A stretch of 26,887 nt of DNA from Alistipes sp. CAG:831 (GCA_000432775.1 HF990397.1:125825-152711), one strand, 5' to 3'; counted from the first letter of the stretch, positions 7,580-16,086 are shown. Program-made: numbers and translations. Notes: a model not told the origin generated them from the letters alone.

Positions 7580-8308
7580 ATGAAACTCCTCAAATACCTG
7601 CCAAACACCATCACCTGCCTTAACCTGCTCTCTGGCAGTGTTGCCGTCATTCTCGCTTTCAGAGATGACTTCGACATGGCACTGGCGATGATAGTGCTGG
7701 CCGCGGTATTTGATTTTCTGGACGGCCTTGCCGCCAGATTGTTTCATGCATACTCCGACATAGGGAAGGAGCTGGACTCGCTTGCCGACACTGTCAGCTT
7801 CGGGCTGGCTCCCTCCCTTATTCTTTACAATTACATCGCCGGCTTCACCTCCGGAATTCACCCCTATGTCTGCTATATACCCCTGCTCATAGCGGCATTC
7901 TCAGCCCTGCGGCTGGCCAAGTTCAACCTGGACACCCGTCAGAGCGAGAGTTTCCTCGGCCTGCCAGTCCCGGCATCCGCCCTATTCGCGGCCTCATTAG
8001 CAGCTTTCGCGGGGCACTATGAGTACATAGCCAACACCTTCCTGGCCAACAACTGGGCCATACCCGCAGTGAGCGTCATCCTCTGTGCCCTGCTGGTAAG
8101 CGAGCTTCCGATGTTCTCCATGAAGCTCAAGACCCTCAAATGGAAGGACAACGCACAGCGCTTCACGTTCCTGTGCATAATAATACCCGCCGCAGTCATT
8201 CTCCTTATCCTGAAGATACACTGGACGGGTATCGTATTCTCTGTCTTCGCGTTCTATATCATCTGGAACGCAGCTGCGGCACTACTCCGAAAACTGCTTG
8301 ACAAGTGA
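7580..8308 (+). CDS. pssA: CDP-diacylglycerol-serine O-phosphatidyltransferase
   Basis: This integral inner-membrane enzyme makes phosphatidylserine, the precursor of phosphatidylethanolamine, from CDP-diacylglycerol and serine. The CDP-alcohol phosphotransferase signature is complete: D45, D48-G49, A52-R53, then G62, D66 and D70 (DG-x2-AR-x8-G-x3-D-x3-D). Multiple hydrophobic helices run through the 242 residues. The N-terminus KYLPNTITCLNLLSG is typical of the PssA branch, separating it from phosphatidylglycerophosphate synthase. The stop codon lies inside the 3' end of the convergent phosphohexomutase gene (27-base overlap). No decarboxylase (psd) gene is seen here. Confidence 0.93.
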   Translation: MKLLKYLPNTITCLNLLSGSVAVILAFRDDFDMALAMIVLAAVFDFLDGLAARLFHAYSDIGKELDSLADTVSFGLAPSLILYNYIAGFTSGIHPYVCYIPLLIAAFSALRLAKFNLDTRQSESFLGLPVPASALFAASLAAFAGHYEYIANTFLANNWAIPAVSVILCALLVSELPMFSMKLKTLKWKDNAQRFTFLCIIIPAAVILLILKIHWTGIVFSVFAFYIIWNAAAALLRKLLDK

Positions 8309-9937
8309 GTCGACTGTCGCGGCAGCCTTCTCTCCCTTAGCTCCGAAATAGAACTTTATCTTGGGTTCTGTACCCGAGGGACGCACTGTCACTACGGAGC
8401 CGTCCTCGGAGAAGAACCTGAGCACGTTGGACTTGGGCAGACCGGTCTTCTCCGGCTCTGTGTAGTCGATTACCTTCACCACCGGAGACTCTCCTAACTT
8501 TGCCGGAGGATTCTCGCGGTAATTCTTCATCATGGCGGCTATCTGCTGGTTGCCGTCGATACCCTTCTTGGTCAGGGATACGAGCTTCTCGCGGTAGGTG
8601 CCGAACTCGGCGTAGATCTTCTGCAGCAGACCATAGAGGGTCAGGCCCTGGTCTGCGGCCCATGCGGCGCACTCTGCTACAAAGGAGCAGGTAATCACAG
8701 CATCCTTGTCACGTACGAACTCGCCGACGTTGAAACCGTAGCTTTCCTCACCTCCGCATATAAAGGTCCTGTGGCCCTCATTCTCGCGGACTATCTGGGC
8801 AATGTACTTGAAACCTGTAAGCACATCGTACATCTGGACCCCGAAACGGTCGGCGATGGCCTTCAGAAGCTCGGTGGTCACGATGGTCTTGACACAGTAG
8901 GTGTCCTTGTTCAGTTTTCCAAGTTCGTTCCAGCGGGTAAGGATGTAATAAGTCAGCAGGGAAGCGGTCTGATTGCCGGTCAGCAGGAGCATCTGTCCCT
9001 TGTCGTCACGTACGGCCACACCCACGCGGTCGGCATCGGGGTCGGTGGCCAGCACGATGTCAGCTTCCTTGGCCTCGGCCAGTTCCACAGCCATCTTCAA
9101 TGCGGAAGGCTCCTCAGGGTTGGGAGATGCGACTGTCGGGAAATTACCGTCGCTTATCATCTGCTCGTTCACAGGATACACCTCAGTAAAGCCGATCTGC
9201 TTCAGGGCCCTCGGTACCAGACGTACGCCTGTCCCGTGCAGAGGGGTATACACGAACTTTATATCCTTGTGACGGGCTATAGACTCGGGTGAAAGCATCA
9301 GCGACAGGATGGAGTCGAGATAAATCTTGTCTGTCTCCTCACCCATCATCTTTATCCCTGAGAGGTTATCCTCTCCGAACTTGACCATGGAGGGATTCTC
9401 TATCTTGTTTACCTCGGCGATGACTGCAGTGTCATGAGGGGCGGTAAGCTGGGCGCCGTCCTGCCAGTAGGCCTTGTAGCCGTTGTATTCCTTGGGGTTA
9501 TGAGAAGCAGTTACCATGACGCCGGCATGGCAATGATAGTGACGGATGGCAAAACTCAGCTCGGGGGTAGGTCTGATATTGTCGAAGAGGTATACCTCGA
9601 ATCCATTGTTAGCGAATACTTCCGCCGTAATCTTGGCAAAATCCCTGCTGTTGTTCCTCGAGTCGAAAGAGACAGCCACGCGGATTTCCTCACCGGGAAA
9701 AGCCTTTGCGATATAGTTGGCAAATCCCTGGGTAGCCATACCCACCGTGTACTTGTTCATCCGGTTCGTTCCCACACCCATGATACCGCGGAGTCCGCCG
9801 GTACCGAACTCCAGTGTACGGTAAAACGCATCCTCGAGTTCTTTCTCATCTCCATGAAGGAGAGCATTGACCTTGGTCCTGGTCTCCACATCGTACTCAG
9901 GGCCGGTCCATTGCATTGCGACTTCTCTGTAATTCAT
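8282..9937 (-). CDS. Phosphoglucomutase/phosphomannomutase (alpha-D-phosphohexomutase)
   Basis: This enzyme interconverts hexose 1- and 6-phosphates, feeding glycogen, nucleotide-sugar and envelope synthesis in the cytoplasm. Its 551 residues contain all four family motifs: phosphoserine loop TASHNP with S145; metal-binding DPDADR with D299, D301 and D303; sugar-binding GGEES near 395-399; and phosphate-binding RPSGTEPK at 519-526. The length fits the PgcA/PGM2-like branch common in Bacteroidota, where substrate range (glucose or mannose) cannot be read from sequence, so no symbol is given. It overlaps convergent pssA by 27 bases at the 3' end. A poor -7 match (TAAATTGC, 9978-9985) lies 40 bases before the ATG. 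Confidence 0.93.
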   Translation of the reverse strand: MNYREVAMQWTGPEYDVETRTKVNALLHGDEKELEDAFYRTLEFGTGGLRGIMGVGTNRMNKYTVGMATQGFANYIAKAFPGEEIRVAVSFDSRNNSRDFAKITAEVFANNGFEVYLFDNIRPTPELSFAIRHYHCHAGVMVTASHNPKEYNGYKAYWQDGAQLTAPHDTAVIAEVNKIENPSMVKFGEDNLSGIKMMGEETDKIYLDSILSLMLSPESIARHKDIKFVYTPLHGTGVRLVPRALKQIGFTEVYPVNEQMISDGNFPTVASPNPEEPSALKMAVELAEAKEADIVLATDPDADRVGVAVRDDKGQMLLLTGNQTASLLTYYILTRWNELGKLNKDTYCVKTIVTTELLKAIADRFGVQMYDVLTGFKYIAQIVRENEGHRTFICGGEESYGFNVGEFVRDKDAVITCSFVAECAAWAADQGLTLYGLLQKIYAEFGTYREKLVSLTKKGIDGNQQIAAMMKNYRENPPAKLGESPVVKVIDYTEPEKTGLPKSNVLRFFSEDGSVVTVRPSGTEPKIKFYFGAKGEKAAATVDSLVKQFSE

Positions 9938-10029
9938 TTTTCTATAGATTTAGTTGTATTGAATCCAGTTTATCGGTGCAATTTACGAAAATTTGAGCAG
10001 AATGCCATAAATAATTCCGGGTTTGGGAT

Positions 10030-10037
10030 TAATTTTG
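10030..10037 (+). promoter_or_regulatory. Predicted -7 element, near-leaderless transcript
   Basis: TAATTTTG matches TAnnTTTG but ends only 4 bases before the ATG at 10042. If it is used, transcription would begin at or next to the start codon. Most other genes here have 21-26 bases between motif and ATG. Confidence 0.45.
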
Positions 10038-10041
10038 CGGC

Positions 10042-11286
10042 ATGACAGATCAGGAACTGAAAGAGTTTATCCTCAGACACGAGACGGACAGTACGGCAGA
10101 GCTGATGCTGCACCGCGACCGCTGGCCTTCCATAGACATGCAGGTAGCCGTCAGATGTATCCAGGGACGTGCCAAGGCCAGAAACAAGCTGCCGTTGTGG
10201 TACGCCGAGCCCGGGCTGCTCTACCCGCAGTCCCTGTCCCTGGAGCAATGCAGCTCCCAGTCCACCGCCCTCTACAAACAGCGTTTCGTCCGCGAGGGGG
10301 ACAGAGCGGCCGACCTCACCGGAGGTCTCGGAGTTGACACCTGGAGCCTTGCACACGCAGCCGCATCGGTTGATTATTTCGAACGGTCCGAAGAACTATG
10401 CGCCTGCGCCCGCCACAACTTCCACATCCTCGGCAGGGACAACATCACAGTCCATACCTCCGAAATCTCCAGGGAAATGCTGCAAGGCATCCCCTCCGGC
10501 TCATACTCCCTCATCTATCTCGACCCCGCCCGCAGGAACAAGGGAGGAGGCAGAGTCTATTCTCTGAAAGACTGCGAGCCGGATATCACCGTCCTCCGTC
10601 ACGAACTGCTGCGCATAGCCCCCCGCATCCTGCTGAAAGCCTCCCCCATGGCCGACATCAGCGTTCTGCTCTCGCAGTTGCCGGAGGCCTCCGAAGTGCA
10701 TATCCTCTCTTCGGACAATGAGTGCAAGGAAGTCCTGATTCTGATGCTAAGGAACAATTCATTGCCGGCAGAGGAGATTCCGATTGTCGCCGCTGAGCTT
10801 CAGTCAGGAGACAATTCCGGAGAAGGGACGGAAGAATTCCATTTCACCCTCCGGGAGGAAAGGGAAGCCGCTACAGACATGGCTGCACCTTCTGAAATAA
10901 ACGGCTTCCTCTTCGAACCCTCCCCTGCCCTGCTCAAGAGCGGAGCCTTCAAGCTCCCCTCCGTCCGCTTCGGCCTGAAGAAAATCTCCGCCTCCACCCA
11001 CTTCTACATCGGTCATGCTCCTGTAGAGCTTTTCCCCGGCAAATTCCGCCGTATCCTCGAAGTCCTGCCTTTCCACAAAGCCGCCATCCGGGATTTCCGG
11101 AAAAAATACCCCGCCTGCTCCGTCACAGCCCGCAACTTCCCGATGACATCCGAAGAGCTCCGCCGCCGTCTCGGCACCTCCGAGAGCGATACCTTCCGCG
11201 TCCTGGCCACCACCGCCTCCGACAACTCCAGGGTTCTCATTGTATCAGCCGCAATGCCACACGTCAGCCGAAGAATTTCTTGTTGA
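10042..11286 (+). CDS. Class I SAM-dependent methyltransferase, PG_1098 family
   Basis: A 414-residue protein matching the Bacteroidota family typified by Porphyromonas PG_1098. It has an N-terminal helical region, a Rossmann methyltransferase core and a C-terminal ferredoxin-like/THUMP-like part. SAM motif I is ADLTGGLGVD at 90-99. The acidic residue after strand 2 is in VDYFERSEE. Motif IV is LIYLDPARRN at 158-166, where DPAR replaces the DPPY/NPPY of amino-methyltransferases. The THUMP-like region suggests an RNA substrate, but this is inference and the target is unknown. The 3' end overlaps the convergent helicase gene by 23 bases. Confidence 0.85.
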   Translation: MTDQELKEFILRHETDSTAELMLHRDRWPSIDMQVAVRCIQGRAKARNKLPLWYAEPGLLYPQSLSLEQCSSQSTALYKQRFVREGDRAADLTGGLGVDTWSLAHAAASVDYFERSEELCACARHNFHILGRDNITVHTSEISREMLQGIPSGSYSLIYLDPARRNKGGGRVYSLKDCEPDITVLRHELLRIAPRILLKASPMADISVLLSQLPEASEVHILSSDNECKEVLILMLRNNSLPAEEIPIVAAELQSGDNSGEGTEEFHFTLREEREAATDMAAPSEINGFLFEPSPALLKSGAFKLPSVRFGLKKISASTHFYIGHAPVELFPGKFRRILEVLPFHKAAIRDFRKKYPACSVTARNFPMTSEELRRRLGTSESDTFRVLATTASDNSRVLIVSAAMPHVSRRISC

Positions 11287-12670
11287 AATTGACCAGATAG
11301 AGTTTTTCCGTGGCACGTGTCAGGGCTGTGTACAGCCACTTGAGATCCTCCACAGTAAGTATATCCTGCCAGAAGGCATTGTCAACGAAGACGCATTTCC
11401 ACTGGCCGCCCTGGGACTTGTGGCAGGTGATGGCTGTGGAATACTTGATCTGCAGGGCGTTGTAGTAGGGATCCTCGCGGACGGCCGCATTGCGCTTGCG
11501 TTTGGTGGAGATGTCGCCGTAGTCGGTGAAGACTCCTTCGTAGAGAGCACTCTGCTGCTCTGCCGGCAGGGATGCGGTCTCGGACGTAAGAGTGTCCAGA
11601 ATCACCTTGGCCGTAATCTCCACGTCGCCGTAGTCAGGAAAGGCCAGGACAGCCTCGGCGAAATGCAGGCCATAGCGTTCCTCGTAATTCGAAATCCGGA
11701 TCAGCTCCGCTATATCCCCGTTGGCTATGAAGTCCAGCTCCTCGATCTTCTCCAGAAACTGGTAGCAGTTCTTCACCACCATCAGCCGGTCTCCGCGCGA
11801 AAGGGCCTCCTCCCTGAAGAGCACTGCCCCGCGGATACCCTGATTGTAGCGGTTGGCCCGCTTGTTGGAGCGGCAGAGAACCACCGTCTCGTCTATACCG
11901 TAGCGGCCTATAGCATCGTCAAGGGCCTCGATAAGCTCCCCGCCGCCGATACGTTCCACATCCGTGAAACCGCGGGTCTCCAGCCGGGGATACTCCTCGC
12001 AGGCCCCGGTGACTATCGCATGACGCACCACAGTAGCATTGAACAGGATACCGGAAGCATCGGCCTGACGCACCACCTTGTCCAGCAGGACGTAGTCCAC
12101 ATGACCGTACATTCCTACATACGAGGGATCGAGAGCGGGACTGCGGTCGAGACCTATTGGCGGGAGCTGGGCATTGTCCCCGACGAGAATAAGGGTGTTG
12201 CCTTCCCCCTGACGGATGTAGTCCAGCAGATCCTCCAGAAGATTGCCGCTGCCGAAGAGCGAGCTGCCCGCCTCTATCGTAATCAGCGAGGCCTCGTCCA
12301 CGATGTAGCAGGTGCGGCGGTCCTTGTTCAGGTCCAGGACAAAACTGCCCCCTCCGGCATCCATCGACTTCTGACGGTATATCTGTTTGTGGATCGTAGT
12401 GGCCTTCTCACCTGTATAGCCTGCCAGAACCTTTGCTGCACGGCCTGTCGGAGCCATCAGAAGGAAACGCAGATTGAGCGCCTTCATGGCCCGTACCGCC
12501 GCTCCCATTGCCTCTGTCTTGCCAGTACCGGCATAGCCGTTCACTATCATGATGTCGCCCTCCCCGGTCAGAAAGGCCGGCAGACGCGAAAACAGCTCGT
12601 CCTGACAGGGCGTAGGCTCGTACGGGAAGGCCTCCCGTATCTTCTGTTCCAGAAATTCCTTGACAGCCAT
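11264..12670 (-). CDS. RecD-like SF1B DNA helicase / AAA family ATPase
   Basis: A 468-residue superfamily 1 helicase of the RecD/Pif1 type. Walker A GYAGTGKT is at 45-52, motif Ia APTGRAAK at 73-80, Walker B VDEAS at 124-128, motif III GDNAQLPPI at 164-172, and the UvrD_C_2-type end has TCHKSQGGQW and YTALTRATEKLYLV. It lacks the long N-terminal region of RecD and RecD2, so it is a compact stand-alone helicase. A role in DNA repair or recombination is expected by family. The ATG lies 3 bases after the trkH stop (TAA GGG ATG), so it is the last gene of that operon. It converges on the PG_1098-type gene with a 23-base overlap. Confidence 0.88.
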   Translation of the reverse strand: MAVKEFLEQKIREAFPYEPTPCQDELFSRLPAFLTGEGDIMIVNGYAGTGKTEAMGAAVRAMKALNLRFLLMAPTGRAAKVLAGYTGEKATTIHKQIYRQKSMDAGGGSFVLDLNKDRRTCYIVDEASLITIEAGSSLFGSGNLLEDLLDYIRQGEGNTLILVGDNAQLPPIGLDRSPALDPSYVGMYGHVDYVLLDKVVRQADASGILFNATVVRHAIVTGACEEYPRLETRGFTDVERIGGGELIEALDDAIGRYGIDETVVLCRSNKRANRYNQGIRGAVLFREEALSRGDRLMVVKNCYQFLEKIEELDFIANGDIAELIRISNYEERYGLHFAEAVLAFPDYGDVEITAKVILDTLTSETASLPAEQQSALYEGVFTDYGDISTKRKRNAAVREDPYYNALQIKYSTAITCHKSQGGQWKCVFVDNAFWQDILTVEDLKWLYTALTRATEKLYLVNFNKKFFG

Positions 12671-12673
12671 CCC

Positions 12674-14119
12674 TTAGACTTTCTTGAAAATAAAGAACAG
12701 CATCAGCAGCGTGTATATCTCCAGACGGCCGAGCAGCATCTCGAGAGTCATCACCAGCTTCGCAAAAGGAGAGAAATGCGAGAAGTTGCCCATCGAGCCG
12801 CTGGCGCCGAAACCCGGTCCTACGTTGCCCATCGATGTCAGGGACGCCGAGAAAGATTCCTCGAAATCCGGCCCGGTAAGCGAAATCAGCATTGCTCCGA
12901 CTATGAATATCAGGGTAAAAGCCACGATATACAGGATAGAAGAGCGGATGACCGAAGGGTCTATGGTATGGTCTCCGACCTTGACGGGTATGACAGCATT
13001 GGGGTGCACCTGCTTGAAAATATTGTTCTTCAATACCTTGTAGAATATCCACATGCGGTCTGCCTTCACACCGCCGCAGGTCGAGCCGCTGCATCCGCCG
13101 TGGAACATGGCGAAGAGCAGCAGGAATATCGAGAACAGGGGCCAGACGGAAGTGTCCGCCGTTGCAAATCCGGTGGAACTGACAATGGACGCATACTGGA
13201 AAAATCCCTGCCTCATGGCCTCCCCATAGGTCGCTATCTGCCCGCTGGCCTTGAGGTCCAGCCCGATAAGCAGGGACATCACCAGGCAGAATCCCATGAA
13301 ATAGCGGAACACCGGAGATTTCAGCAGGGCCGTGGAACGCTTTACCACCAGCGCGTAGACCATGCCGAAATGCAGGGTGGACACATACATGAACACTATG
13401 CAGACTATCTCTATCGGCAGAGAATCGTAGTACATGATCGATAGGTTGCGGGTGCTGAAACCACCGGTGGAGACAATGCTCATGGCGTGGTTGACCGCAT
13501 CGAAGAACGACATTCCGGCCACCATCAGGGCAATCGTGCCGGCTACGGTAATGCCGATGTAGGTAGAGGCTATGACCCGGACGGTTTCCTTGGAGCGGTA
13601 GCGGTAGTTGTCCTTGGAAATGGAGGAAATCTCTATCTTCGATATCCTCATGCGGAAGGTACTCATGGACGGCAGCACCAGAAGCATGAAGACCATCACT
13701 CCCATACCGCCGATAAAATGGGTGGACGAGCGCCAGAACAACAGTCCCTTGGGCAGGGCCTCGACATTCTGGAGGACGGTACCGCCGGTAGTAGTGTAAC
13801 CGGATACGGATTCATACCAGGCATTCGGCAGCGTGAACTCCCCTCCCCACATGACGTATGGCAGCATTCCGAAGATACAGCTGAGAATCCAGGAGAATAT
13901 AGTAATCGCAAATCCCTCGCGGAGATTCACATCGTCCTGGCCTCTTACGAAGATAAGGGGAAAGCAGCCCACCATCGCCGTAATCAGGCCGCTCAGCAGC
14001 AGTGGCGAGAAAGAGGAGTCGAAACCGTTGAGAGCCGACACGCCCAACGATATGAACATGAACAGGGCGTTGAAGAGCAACGCTATACCGATATACCTGG
14101 CTATCAGTTTAATGTTCAT
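12674..14119 (-). CDS. trkH: Trk-type potassium uptake transmembrane subunit
   Basis: An inner-membrane K+ channel-like transporter of 481 residues. Four selectivity-filter loops mark the four repeated M1-P-M2 units: YTTTGG (108-113), STGGFS (217-222), SSTGF (314-318) and GNVGPG (431-436). Further TrkH/KtrB-type motifs are STHFIGGMGVM and the cytoplasmic GGCSGSTCGGVK. TrkH normally needs the nucleotide-binding ring protein TrkA; no trkA is present in this window. Instead the gene overlaps by 4 bases (ATGA) a membrane protein with a HAMP region, so the two are translationally coupled. Confidence 0.95.
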   Translation of the reverse strand: MNIKLIARYIGIALLFNALFMFISLGVSALNGFDSSFSPLLLSGLITAMVGCFPLIFVRGQDDVNLREGFAITIFSWILSCIFGMLPYVMWGGEFTLPNAWYESVSGYTTTGGTVLQNVEALPKGLLFWRSSTHFIGGMGVMVFMLLVLPSMSTFRMRISKIEISSISKDNYRYRSKETVRVIASTYIGITVAGTIALMVAGMSFFDAVNHAMSIVSTGGFSTRNLSIMYYDSLPIEIVCIVFMYVSTLHFGMVYALVVKRSTALLKSPVFRYFMGFCLVMSLLIGLDLKASGQIATYGEAMRQGFFQYASIVSSTGFATADTSVWPLFSIFLLLFAMFHGGCSGSTCGGVKADRMWIFYKVLKNNIFKQVHPNAVIPVKVGDHTIDPSVIRSSILYIVAFTLIFIVGAMLISLTGPDFEESFSASLTSMGNVGPGFGASGSMGNFSHFSPFAKLVMTLEMLLGRLEIYTLLMLFFIFKKV

Positions 14120-14913
14120 ATTCCTCTCTTCTTGAAAGCTTTGTTCTCGTCTATAATTTCCTTGATATCCTCATTCATGGCCTGTATCTGGTCCCCGCCG
14201 TAATCAAAGGACACGTCATAGCCCTTGCCGGTACGGCGGTAGTCGCTCAGGCCCCGGGACATGCGGAGCATGGGATGCACTACGTAGTGATTGAGAAAAT
14301 AGACGAAGAGAATAATCAGAATGATACTTGCAGCACTGGCTATCACTCCGGGCATGATAGAACGGTAATAGCTGTCCTGCAGGCTGTTGTAACTGTCAGT
14401 AATCGCGCTCTGCGAGGTGTCTGACAGACGCTGGAGATAACCGCGCAGTTTCATGTAGACAGTCTGGAGCCGGTTGAAATACCAGTCGGTACGCTCCTCC
14501 TGCGGTCTGAGCCATACAGACTCTATCTCCAGCGCCACCTGCATGTAGGCCGAATAGGCATACCGCACCGAATCGGCCATCTGCCTCTCCCGGTCCGAGG
14601 CCAGCACGGTATAGAGCCTTTCCATCCCCGCTTCGAACTCATCGGCCGGAATAGTCTCAGGCTGAGCCAGCAGTCCGTCACCTCCTATCTGCCGGAAGAG
14701 GTCGGAATGGTAGCGTTCGGATGTGTTGAGCAGATTTCGCGTAAGGTCCACGCTGAGAATACTGTTGGATATGAACTCGGAGATATATCGGCTCATACGC
14801 CCGAACTCGAAGAAAGCCATAGCCCCCGACAGCACAAGCATAAGCGCGATAACCAGCGAAGCCGTGAAAATCTTGCTTCTTATACCTAATTTGATCTTAT
14901 TGAATATCGGCAT
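14116..14913 (-). CDS. Membrane sensor-like protein with HAMP region, no output domain
   Basis: A 265-residue protein with the build of a chemoreceptor or histidine-kinase input module. A short cytoplasmic start is followed by TM1 (about 15-37), a periplasmic helical domain of about 150 residues resembling a four-helix bundle, TM2 (about 186-208), and a HAMP-like segment (about 209-260; HPMLRMSRGLSDYRRTG with a second helix ending in DENKAFKKRGI). It stops there: there is no kinase, cyclase or methyl-accepting domain. The ATG at 14913 is chosen because a TATCTTTG promoter motif at 14940-14947 lies downstream of the in-frame ATG at 14952. It overlaps trkH by 4 bases. I infer that it senses a periplasmic or membrane signal and may act on TrkH, but no function is demonstrated. 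Confidence 0.8.
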   Translation of the reverse strand: MPIFNKIKLGIRSKIFTASLVIALMLVLSGAMAFFEFGRMSRYISEFISNSILSVDLTRNLLNTSERYHSDLFRQIGGDGLLAQPETIPADEFEAGMERLYTVLASDRERQMADSVRYAYSAYMQVALEIESVWLRPQEERTDWYFNRLQTVYMKLRGYLQRLSDTSQSAITDSYNSLQDSYYRSIMPGVIASAASIILIILFVYFLNHYVVHPMLRMSRGLSDYRRTGKGYDVSFDYGGDQIQAMNEDIKEIIDENKAFKKRGI

Positions 14914-14939
14914 AGTCTCTTCTTTAAGTCTTAGCCGGA

Positions 14940-14947
14940 CAAAGATA
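14940..14947 (-). promoter_or_regulatory. Predicted -7 element for the HAMP-trkH-helicase operon
   Basis: The minus strand reads TATCTTTG, matching TAnnTTTG, 26 bases before the ATG at 14913. It follows directly after the gapA terminator, so this operon has its own promoter. Confidence 0.6.
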
Positions 14948-14960
14948 CGCAAAATTGTTC

Positions 14961-14997
14961 AAAAAAATTCCGGCCGCCCGATACCGGGCAGCCGGAA
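14961..14997 (-). terminator. Intrinsic terminator of gapA
   Basis: On the minus strand, TTCCGGCTGCCCG and CGGGCGGCCGGAA form a 13-bp stem with one T-G wobble around a GTAT loop (14997 to 14968). Seven T follow (14967-14961). It lies 27 bases after the gapA stop. Confidence 0.92.
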
Positions 14998-15024
14998 CAC
15001 GTCAAAGTCTATGTAAGGTGTGAA

Positions 15025-16032
15025 TTAGTTGCGGGCGATGTAGCGGGCCATCTCAAGCACCTTGTTGGAGTAGCCCCACTCGTTGTCATACCAGGAAACC
15101 ACCTTTACAAAGGTAGGATCGAGCTGAATACCGGCCTTTGCATCGAAGATGGAAGTACGGGAGTCACCGCGGAAGTCGGTGGATACCACTGACTCGTCGG
15201 TGTATCCGAGGATACCCTTGAGCTCGCCTTCCGAAGCGGCCTTCATGGCCTTGCAGATCTCCTCGTAAGTGGTGGTTTTCTCAAGCTCTACTGTCAGGTC
15301 GACTACGGAAACGTCGGAGGTGGGAACCCTCATGGACATACCGGTCAGCTTGCCGTTGAGCTCAGGAAGCACCTTACCTACAGCCTTGGCGGCACCTGTA
15401 GAGGAAGGAATGATGTTCTCGAGGATACCGCGGCCGCCTCTCCAGTCTTTCTTCGAAGGACCGTCAACGGTCTTCTGGGTAGCTGTTGCAGCGTGAACTG
15501 TGGTCATCAGACCCCTCTTGATACCGAAGGCCTCGTTGAGCACCTTGGAGATAGGTGCAAGGCAGTTGGTGGTGCAGGAAGCGTTGGAGATGATGTCCTG
15601 TCCCTTGTAGGATTTCTGGTTGACACCATAAACGAACATAGGAGTGTCGTCCTTTGAAGGAGCTGACATGATGACTTTCTTTGCACCTGCCTGGATGTGC
15701 TTGCGGGCCTTCTCGTCTGTCAGGAAGAGACCTGTGGACTCCACTACGATCTCGGCGCCCACCTCGTTCCACTTCAGGTTGGCGGGATCCATCTCGGCGG
15801 TCAGACGGATCTTCTGACCGTTTACTATAAGGTTGCCGTTCTCTACGGACACCTCGTGGTCGAAGTGGCCGTGAACGGAGTCATATTTCAGCATGTAAGC
15901 CAGATACTCAGGGTCGAGCAGGTCGTTGATGCCGACTACCTGGATGTCATCAGAAAATTTGTCGATTGCAGCGCGGAATACCATGCGGCCGATACGGCCG
16001 AATCCATTGATACCAATTTTAACTTTTGTCAT
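15025..16032 (-). CDS. gapA: Glyceraldehyde-3-phosphate dehydrogenase, type I
   Basis: A glycolytic, cytoplasmic enzyme that converts glyceraldehyde 3-phosphate, phosphate and NAD+ to 1,3-bisphosphoglycerate. The 335 residues contain the nucleotide-binding GINGFGRIGR at 8-17, D37 after the second strand (favouring NAD+ over NADP+), the catalytic motif SNASCTTNCLAP with C153, and H180 in TTVHAATATQ. The gene is monocistronic, with a promoter motif at 16058-16065 and a strong terminator at 14961-14997. It is divergent from surE. Confidence 0.98.
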   Translation of the reverse strand: MTKVKIGINGFGRIGRMVFRAAIDKFSDDIQVVGINDLLDPEYLAYMLKYDSVHGHFDHEVSVENGNLIVNGQKIRLTAEMDPANLKWNEVGAEIVVESTGLFLTDEKARKHIQAGAKKVIMSAPSKDDTPMFVYGVNQKSYKGQDIISNASCTTNCLAPISKVLNEAFGIKRGLMTTVHAATATQKTVDGPSKKDWRGGRGILENIIPSSTGAAKAVGKVLPELNGKLTGMSMRVPTSDVSVVDLTVELEKTTTYEEICKAMKAASEGELKGILGYTDESVVSTDFRGDSRTSIFDAKAGIQLDPTFVKVVSWYDNEWGYSNKVLEMARYIARN

Positions 16033-16057
16033 TGCTGTAAGATTTTAAAGTCGGCGG

Positions 16058-16065
16058 CAAAGATA
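16058..16065 (-). promoter_or_regulatory. Predicted -7 element for gapA
   Basis: The minus strand reads TATCTTTG (TAnnTTTG), 25 bases before the gapA ATG. Only 21 bases separate it from the opposing surE motif, so each promoter's -33 region falls on the other's -7 element. Confidence 0.6.
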
Positions 16066-16086
16066 CGAATTTTGATGGAATTAATC

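Noticed and set aside
6800..7861. 353-codon open frame on the minus strand
   Set aside because: It is antisense to the second peptidase and pssA, both with complete catalytic motifs. The Val/Gly-rich translation matches no family.
11240..13444. 734-codon open frame on the plus strand
   Set aside because: It lies antisense to the helicase and trkH, whose motifs are complete. Its translation has no domain and is His/Gln-rich, as expected from the complement of C/G-ending codons.
14116..14913. Sensor histidine kinase or chemoreceptor
   Set aside because: The HAMP segment is followed within a few residues by the stop codon and trkH. No kinase, ATPase or methyl-accepting region is encoded on either side.
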